DNA of 14,286 bases from Larix sibirica (lineage: Eukaryota; Streptophyta; Pinopsida; Pinales; Pinaceae). The position numbers and the translations under genes were made by a program. The stretch is taken from positions 62,042 to 76,327 of the forward strand of contig NWUY0300016767.1 in NCBI GenBank assembly GCA_004151065.3, in the 5' to 3' direction. Below, one piece after another: positions 7,770-14,286 of the stretch (within the stretch, counting starts at the first letter, position 1; each line of letters starts with the position of its first letter). The notes under the pieces were generated by a model. The model had not been told where the DNA came from and did no database searches. It worked only from the letters and a program-made list of their open reading frames with translations.

Positions 7770-8622
7770 ACACATTCACACAACTACATCACATAGTTAA
7801 CAAAGTTGTTGAAACCCTTGTTGCCATAACCTATAGGGACACCAAAACCACCTCAAAATGAGATCCAAAGCAAAAGCTAGGATCCAATCACCATGAAAGA
7901 CAAAAGAAGTGATTTGATTGACCATGAAAGATAATAGTATTGCCACAAACCAAAACTAGACCCCATGAGCAAATCCAATTACTATGAGATCATGGTAGAA
8001 CAAGAAACATTAAGCACTAGACATAATTGAACTCTTATAATTGCAACTCTAACCTCAATGCGCTACAAGAACACCATACAAGGTATACAATAGACTTGAC
8101 CTCCATGCCATTCAAGGACACCATAAACCACATAGACTAAGCCTTGATATGCAAGGCCATCGCAAAACCATAGTACCACGAGCAAAATTTTAGTGTGCAA
8201 GTTGCAAAGCAAGCAATGAGAGCCACCACTCGATGGCATTGATCACAAGCACTACAACATAAGCAATCGAACCCGAGGCATTGCAAGACCATTAGTGTAA
8301 AGTCACAAAGCCTCCATGAGAAGAAGTTGTTGCCGAAGAACTAAAATCCCTATCGAGAAATTCATTGCCATCACCTTAAAACACTAGGATGGGTAAGAAT
8401 AAGCCTCTATTGGTAAACATACACTAAGAGATCGATGAGAGGCAATATAACTTTGTGCTACTCCCTAATTAGTCATCTCCTCAATCAAACCAACTACCCA
8501 CATGCTTCCTATGTCTTGTGAGTGAAACCCTAGTAAGGTTAGAGGCAAGAGCAACTAGGGAGAGAGGGAGGTGGACACAAACTCTTCATTCCTGTAAAAT
8601 TGTAGGAAACAACTGAATAATA
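7770..8622. other. Non-coding stretch of CA/AAG-rich sequence
   Basis: The composition changes here: the plus strand becomes rich in A and C, with many CACCAT, CAAGC and ACCATA words and short AT runs. No open frame of 60 codons exists on either strand. The texture resembles decayed retrotransposon DNA, but I cannot name an element. Confidence 0.4.
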
Positions 8623-8657
8623 ATACATGAACATTCATTTCTGTCTCATTCATGTAT
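8623..8657. repeat. Perfect 9-bp inverted repeat
   Basis: ATACATGAA (8623-8631) and TTCATGTAT (8649-8657) are perfect reverse complements around a 17-base loop. No target-site duplication or neighbouring gene gives it a role. Confidence 0.7.
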
Positions 8658-8926
8658 ACCTACTTTTTTTGTTTGGGTGGGTGTATATATCCATTGGAAT
8701 AGGACAAAGGTCATTGAACGATTGTCTCTTAGAGGAAGTTGTGACAAAGATATTGGCTAGGGTATAGTGCTATGCTTTTACAATTGCTACGATGAAAAGT
8801 ATGGTGCACAAATTAGTCTATTCACATTCCATGTGGTACAATGCATTTCTCTCCTACGTGAGGTGACAACCTATAGATTCAATGATTGCTATCTTCATAT
8901 TTTATCTAAAGAAGAAAAATCCATTA

Positions 8927-9140
8927 TTTTTTTTTGTACTAGGGGAATCGACAACTGGGAACTGGGCCGGTACTTGTGTGACATGGGTTCCAGGGATCCA
9001 ATCCCACTACCACTATACTCCTAGGTGTCCCACAACAACCTGCAAGCATGGGGCACAGTTAAGCCAAGATGATTTGAACTTGAGACCTCCATTTACAACA
9101 TATCCTTCATATCAAGTGAATTGCCAATTAAACTACACCC
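8927..9140 (-). mobile_element. tRNA-derived SINE-like element
   Basis: Read on the minus strand, the element starts GGGTGTAGTTTAATTGGC at 9140. It has a box A-like TAGTTTAATTGG (9135-9124) and, about 55 bases further on, a box B-like AGTTCAAATCA (9080-9070). Start, spacing and motifs match a tRNA-like RNA polymerase III promoter head of about 75 bp. A body of about 130 bp with no coding potential follows and ends in CCCCTAGTAC plus a run of nine A (8935-8927). Sequence beyond the tail (TAATGGATTTTTCTT, minus strand) resembles sequence about ten bases upstream of the head (TAATAGATTTTTTTTCTT), a possible imperfect target-site duplication. The total length (about 214 bp) suits plant SINEs. The family is not identified. 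The two plus-strand open frames across it (8767-9024 and 8882-9169) are chance. Confidence 0.65.
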
Positions 9141-9691
9141 ATATAAACAAAAGAAAAAAAATCTATTAATAAACATCACCAAAATACAATACTAAAACAT
9201 ATAATACTAAGGCATATTCCTAAATCACTTGATTTTTAATGAATCTAGTCAAGAGATGTTCCATAAGATACCATACTCCCGCTTAACAACCAATCCAATG
9301 GCGGACATCAAACTTTGGTGAAAGTAATAGAAAGTGACAACTAGAGATCCCTCCGACACCGAGTGACCTCTCCAAGTTGTGACGCTACCTATAGTCATAT
9401 ACCTTTACTGATAGAAAATCTTCAATGAGTATATTTTAAAATAATTCATATTTTTCTTTTTAAAATGAAAGAAATGGAAATGACAGCATTGTCAAACATT
9501 AAAATAATAACAACATTATCATAATAATAATAGTAGCATGTCAATGTATTAAAAGTCTGGCTACCGAGGAACACATCCATGTTCAAGTCTGAATGAAGGA
9601 CGAAAAAAACCACGTTTAAACTGCTTTATTTTTTTCTCTTTAAACAAAATAAAAAATTAAAACTAGACTTGAACTAATTAATTAAAAAATT
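9141..9691. other. Non-coding stretch before copy B
   Basis: This A-rich DNA contains ATA/ATAAT microsatellite-like words near 9500-9535 and no gene. The last 30 bases before copy B (AACTAATTAATTAAAAAATT) are not a polypurine tract with G residues, which matters when judging the flanking repeats as possible long terminal repeats. Confidence 0.6.
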
Positions 9692-9903
9692 GAAATAAAT
9701 AAAATAGGATGCAGCACGATCGAAAAGGGGTCATGCCTGCATCATGAATTCCATCAGCTGTAATGGCGCATTTAGGTTTATGATAAAAATAGATTGATTG
9801 CTATTGTGGGTGGCGGGCACCGTGTCGTTTCGCGGCCTGTCCACAACCAAAGCTCTCTGGTGTGTGTGTTGTATTTTTGGAGATGTCGTATGCGGCATGG
9901 CCA

Positions 9904-9938
9904 TTGGCCGGCCAAACCCATTACGCAGTGATCACGTG
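9904..9938. promoter_or_regulatory. 12-bp palindrome plus CACGTG motif (copy B)
   Basis: Identical to the pair at 213-247: TTGGCCGGCCAA at 9904-9915 and CACGTG at 9933-9938. The same caution applies, as there is no adjacent gene start. Confidence 0.25.
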
Positions 9939-10360
9939 TCTTGAAGCATTGGAATAAAGTTGTACTACACAATGACAATTCTCAGTTCTTTTAAAGAAGG
10001 GATGGATTTTGGAATCGTCTACGGAAATCTTTTCGACAAAAATACAAACGATGACGATCTCGTAGTTACAGCAGCGCATGAATCTCTGTTTAAATTTCTG
10101 AATACTATTTAATTCTAATTCCCGCACTATATCACAATCACCATGTGCTTTCTGTATCTGCTTTTCAAGAATTCATTTCTTATTTTTGCCCTTGACCCCA
10201 TGTGTGTGCTGTGAATAATTTCAATGGCGGGACATCGCTGGAATTTTGCGATATATAATGCAAAGCCCCAAAATGCTTTTCCATTATTCTTCCTCATTCC
10301 CATAATTACATCGCTCAAAGATTCAGAATATGCTTTTCTGGATCCGCAGGGAAGGATTAA

Positions 10361-10509
10361 AAATTCGAATTTAGCTACCTGTAGCTGAAAAGTTAGGTTT
10401 TTCAAATAATTCCTGGATCCTCAGTGAAGAAAGGGGCATCAAATACAAAAAAAATAAATTCGAATTTAGTTAACTGTAGCTGAAAAGTTAGGTCTTTCAA
10501 ATAATTCCT
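10361..10509. repeat. 54-bp block repeated twice (copy B)
   Basis: The blocks at 10361-10414 and 10456-10509 are identical to those in copy A, including the same three internal differences. The small duplication therefore predates the 4.6-kb duplication (or assembly doubling). Confidence 0.9.
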
Positions 10510-10707
10510 TACGGGGATCGAAGAATTTCCGGTCAACCAAAGAACGCCCCGACTCGGACGCCCATGTGATCACTCTGTCAAATTTACTATCACCTTCCCG
10601 GAAGGTACATTTACGGGCTTGTCGTTAATACTATTTCCTGAATAATAAAATATATTTCTTGAACGCCTTTTAATACGGTTGCCTTTTTAATTAAAAAAAA
10701 TTAATAT

Positions 10708-11003
10708 CGGCCGCCCCTTTGGCCGGACCACGCTCGGGAAACCCAACGTCGCCTAACGGCCTCGCTAGTCTAACCATCCGATGGTGGATATCGATCACGC
10801 GTTTTCAAGAACGAGACATCGGACCGTCGGATTAGCTGATTTTTCGCGGACTTTGGGCGGCTGGCCGCGCATTTACCGACCCGCCGGAATGTTGTTGGAA
10901 CTTGGGACCACCACTTGGATCAAATTCCCTTTAACTATAGGCCGGGAATCGAAACCGATTCCGTATTCCGGCCGTGGCGAGGAAAGTGCGCTGCCAGATT
11001 AGG
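10708..11003. other. CpG-rich island (copy B)
   Basis: Identical to 1017-1312 with its inverted repeats. No C-to-T or G-to-A change separates the two copies in this CpG-dense interval. That argues against long independent existence under cytosine methylation. Confidence 0.6.
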
Positions 11004-11402
11004 GTGTTCTAAAGAAGATTTTGATCTTTTTTTTCGCTTATTTTTTCGATCAATTTTCCTTAGAATCCGGATGGAAACGCATGTTAAACGGTTTGGATCT
11101 TTTATTTGGTAGGTTTTCGACTATTTTTGTTGGAGTAGTCTATTTATTCTACGTTTTTTTTATTTTATTATGAGTTTTGATTGAAATTTAGTAATTTTTT
11201 TTGGTAAAATCTAAATTTCTAGATATTTAAATTGTATTTTTGAATTCATATAAAGATTTAACACCCTCAAATATCTTATGGCACCCAAATTATGCAATTT
11301 TCATAGCTAATATAAATAATTTTAAGATTTCCAATAAAAATACAAAGAAAAATATGTTGAAAATGACATTTTAGTCTTTAAACTTGGTTGGAATCTATGT
11401 TA

Positions 11403-11606
11403 AAAGATTTGGATTTCTTATCGGCATGTTTCTTTTGACTATTTTTCTTTAAAATCTTGTTGAAATTATAAAAGATTTGGATTTCTTATCAGCATGTTTC
11501 TTTTGACTATTTTTCTTTAAAATCTTGTTGAAATTATAAAAGATTTGGATTTCTTATTGGCATGTTTCTTTTGATTATTATTTTTTAGATCTAGTTAAAA
11601 TTATAA
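11403..11606. repeat. 68-bp minisatellite, three units (copy B)
   Basis: Same three units as copy A, with no change in unit number. Tandem arrays usually change length quickly, so conserved copy number again points to very recent or artificial duplication. Confidence 0.92.
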
Positions 11607-11985
11607 ATATAAGATGTTGAAATTACACAATTCAAATAGGACAAAAATGTTTAAAAAAGTTGAATTCATTTTACAATAAAAATGAATTTTGAACAATAGA
11701 AAAGGATGATAAAAAAATTAGATGACAAGATTCCATCAATAATAACTGGAAAAATCAAAATCGTCCACTCTTTAAATAACTAAAAAGATTCAAAAATATC
11801 TACAAGGTCCTCTAAAGTTGGAAGCCTTTTATCCCATGATTAAATAGGCCGCTAAATTTGGATCCCTTTTTGTGCGGGAATAGATTCGCCTCTAAAGTTG
11901 CCGGGGGTTTTGGGAAGCACGCGTCTTTGATCGACGAGAAGAAGAAAGAACACCGTTCCCGTTTCCGTTCCGGGCACGGCGGGAG

Positions 11986-12009
11986 CTCTCTCTCCTCCCT
12001 CCATTTAAA
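11986..12009 (+). promoter_or_regulatory. Core-promoter candidate (copy B)
   Basis: C/T tract at 11986-12002 followed by TTTAAA at 12004-12009, identical to copy A. The A-to-C difference at 11960 lies 26 bp upstream of the tract. Confidence 0.35.
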
Positions 12010-12213
12010 GGGCGGGAGCGAAGTCGATCGGTGTACGTTGTTGTCGGCAGGTTGCAGGTTTGAGTCGCACACCAGCTAGCTTTGTCCAGATTGCACGGCC
12101 CACCAGTTCGACGTGCGCTGCAGTCGTTCAAGTCAGGTGGCGGGTAGATTCACTACTTGCTTATTTTTTACTGCGTTGAACGGGTAAAAACGAATCGCGA
12201 TAATAATACCATC

Positions 12214-12448
12214 ATGTGGCAGCCCAGCTCTGGCCGAGGGGAAGAAATCGGAAGAAATCGCTGAGGAATGAAGGTCTGGTTTTTGGGGTTTTGGTAAAAT
12301 TTAGGCTCTTAACAGGGCGGCATTTGATTTTTCTGCTCTGAACGGACATTAAAGATTAAAGATCGGTTCGGTTCAGTTTTCTGGATCTCGGCGCTTCGGC
12401 CGGGAGATCTCCATGACAAAAAACTCGTTTCCTCGACCTCCTGCTTGA
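12214..12448 (+). other. Leader region with three short upstream ORFs (copy B)
   Basis: Upstream frames at 12214-12264, 12268-12297 and 12413-12448, unchanged from copy A. Confidence 0.35.
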
Positions 12449-12509
12449 TTCAAACACTGACAGTGCCAATTCACGGGGAATAAAACGAGTCTCTTAAGTC
12501 TGCTGGTTC

Positions 12510-13029
12510 ATGATGGGGTCCAGCACTTCGGATGCCATCAAACAGATGAAATCTTTTATAGACGGAGGTATTTGATTTTTCTTGTTTATTGCTTTGTCAT
12601 TACTTGATTTTAAGGCCACGAAGCTGTTTTTTTATATGCTATTCCAAAGGATTTGAAGTTTGAACCCTGGCCGAGCGGATGGAACTAATTGTGTTTCGCC
12701 GTCTGGGATTTACTGCACATTTCTTTCTGCCACAATCTGGGCACGAGAGTGTGTGCAGATTTGGGGTGAGTTCTGACAGTTATTTGCATCACTGTTTCTG
12801 AAGTTAGATTCATTATTGCCAGATGTGGCAATGCACCTCAAAATACCTGCATCTTGTTGTCGGTGGTAAATCTGTAACTTTTACAAGGAGCTCTTACTTT
12901 TCGTGTGTGTACTTGTTAGTGTAATAACTTTGGATCTCCTAATATTTTTTGTCTGATTGCATGTTCATGGCTGGATTCGGGTGAATGTTGGTGGCTTCAG
13001 TCGACGAGTCTTTGAAGAAGTCTTTCCAG
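12510..13029 (+). CDS. 5' part of the same unrecognised split gene, exons 1 and 2 (copy B)
   Basis: Exon 1 coding sequence is 12510-12567 and exon 2 is 13001-13029, identical in sequence and splice sites to copy A (28 codons from the two exons together plus the initial extra Met). The intron 1 difference A12883 (G in copy A) lies outside the splice signals. The gene is again cut off by the end of the window. Here the sequence simply stops, whereas in copy A it runs into unrelated single-copy DNA after base 4594. If copy B is the complete locus, its remaining exons lie to the right of the window. Product unknown. Confidence 0.45.
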
Positions 13030-13963
13030 GTAATTTCTTGCTGTGAAATCTGCCAGCTAATCGTTCCAATATACCTTCTCAATGTGAATTGATTGTGTAG
13101 CAATAGCGATCCCATTAAAACACGTAAACATAGTCTTTCAAATGATGTGGTGAAGGCTGTCAGCTGCAGCACATTTTTAAAGGCCTGTTTTAGTTCCTTT
13201 TGATGCTGATCTCATCCAGATTTGCAGTTTAAATTAGAGGACAGCAAAATTGAGTTCTGCGAGGGCATGGAAGTTTACAGTTCTCGTCTTCATGCATTTT
13301 ACTGCTTATATCGTGTCCCTAAATGCAATTACTTCTTTAGATTATGATGTTGGGGCCACTTGCTGGCAATCATTATTTTAAAATCAACAGGGAAAACTTA
13401 TACTGCTGATACATATCTCCCATATGCAGCAGATAATCTCATGAATAGGTTTTTTAGCATAAGTTTAGGTCGTTGTTTTTGTGTGATAAGAGTTTCATGG
13501 TTATCTCCATAGGTTATCAGGATTCATGTGGATGTCTTCAGATTGCAAGGGACCTGCCTTTTAGGAATTTGCTTCTGCACAGAATGTCTGCTCTCACTCG
13601 GTGGAAATTAAATTCTATCCTCATATGGAACATTGATATAGTTTCTACAGATGGTGGCTTTTAGCTGTGATTGTTTTGGTGCTGCTATGCTCCACTGTTT
13701 GCTGTTTGCTGCAATTCTTTGAATCGCAGGTTTGACCAGGAAAGAGCTGCCTTTCCTTGTATATATAAAAAATTCATTCATAACTCTCACATTTGATTCA
13801 TCATCACTTTAAATTATGAGATATCATTGTGGGCTAACTGTTTAAAAGAACTGAATCAAGCAATGACCCAGACTTGTGAGGACACATATGGCACAATAGT
13901 TTTTGCGGCAATAGAAACTATTTTTTTTCTTAGCATGCTTGTGACAGCACGTCAATTATCAGT
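13030..13963. other. Intron-like stretch downstream of exon 2 (copy B)
   Basis: Identical by eye to 3338-4271. It holds no supported gene. The short frames at 13473-13664 and 13608-13790 are the same chance frames as in copy A. Confidence 0.4.
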
Positions 13964-13994
13964 AGGTGTTAGCAATAACAAGGTTCTAACACCT
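13964..13994. repeat. Perfect 9-bp inverted repeat (copy B)
   Basis: AGGTGTTAG (13964-13972) and CTAACACCT (13986-13994), as in copy A. Confidence 0.75.
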
Positions 13995-14095
13995 TTGCAA
14001 TGATTGTCCATCTCTTTAATAATGCTACAAGCTTTTATAGATAGTCTAATCATTGTACCCTCACCTGCCTATGGTTGACATTACCCTAATATTAT

Positions 14096-14286
14096 TTGTG
14101 TAACTTGGACAAAACCACTATCGTTGGCCCAAGCAGCCTCATATGGTGGGAGAAGAACTTAGAAAAGAGAGATGATGGAGTAGGGGATTCTATTAAAGTG
14201 TTGCTCAAGGAAGCCCTCATGCGACAGAGGAGCGAGATGATGGATAATTTTGCCCAGATCCTTCCAGGTTTGTCTATGGCAGTGGG
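14096..14286 (+). pseudogene. Retrotransposon gag-like N-terminal fragment (copy B, open at window end)
   Basis: Same frame as 4404-4593, still open at the last base of the window. If the gag reading is right, the retroelement continues to the right, outside the window. High-copy retroelement sequence at this point would also explain why an assembly breaks here in both copies. Confidence 0.45.

Larger units (their letters stand above)
9692..14286. repeat. Long direct repeat, copy B (4.6 kb)
   Basis: Near-identical copy of 1-4594. Differences relative to copy A are G9727, an eight-base T-run at 11154-11161, C11285, C11960, A12883 and G14286 (undetermined in copy A). Every sub-feature of copy A recurs at +9691 or +9692. 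The left edge, where similarity starts, can be seen only from this copy, because copy A begins with the window. The right edge is the end of the window. Confidence 0.98.

Noticed and set aside
1-14286. Complete LTR retrotransposon with 4.6-kb LTRs
   Set aside because: No primer binding site, no G-containing polypurine tract, no pol domains in the centre, and gene-like exons inside the repeat. Target duplications cannot be examined because the window ends at the repeat edges.
1-14286. CRISPR array, bacterial operon or other defence system
   Set aside because: No regularly spaced short repeats with unique spacers, no operon-like coding, and the sequence character is that of a plant nuclear genome.

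Overview
The window looks like nuclear DNA of a seed plant. It is AT-rich, has little open reading frame, carries GT..AG split exon candidates, a tRNA-derived SINE and a retrotransposon gag-like fragment, and shows no bacterial operon structure. Nothing fixes the species. Long repeat-filled introns would suit a gymnosperm or another large plant genome, but that is only inference.

Layout: positions 1-4594 (copy A) and 9692-14286 (copy B) are the same 4.6-kb segment in direct orientation. By eye they differ by four substitutions, one homopolymer base and one undetermined base. Between them lies 5.1 kb of single-copy, AT-rich, non-coding DNA (4595-9691). Within the repeat, from left to right, are: a region with a 12-bp palindrome next to a CACGTG motif; a 54-bp duplicated block; a CpG-rich 300-bp island; a 68-bp minisatellite; a GC-rich promoter-like stretch; a leader with three short upstream ORFs; two short exons of an unrecognised gene (M-M-G-S-S-T-S-D start) that join in frame; intron-like sequence; and an open segment resembling the N-terminal part of a Ty3/gypsy gag protein, cut off at the end of the repeat. 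The centre holds two more tandem duplications (about 120 and 101 bp), AT microsatellites, several hairpins and one minus-strand SINE-like element (8927-9140).

The main observation is the duplication and its boundaries. Copy A stops at the only ambiguous base in the window (4594), and the window ends at exactly the matching base of copy B (14286). This points first to an assembly join that placed two near-identical (perhaps allelic) contigs in a row. A true tandem duplication or a circular unit of about 9.69 kb remains possible. The segment lacks the marks of long terminal repeats.

No complete protein-coding gene, structural RNA gene, CRISPR array or recognisable new multi-gene system is present. 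Most short open frames look like chance.
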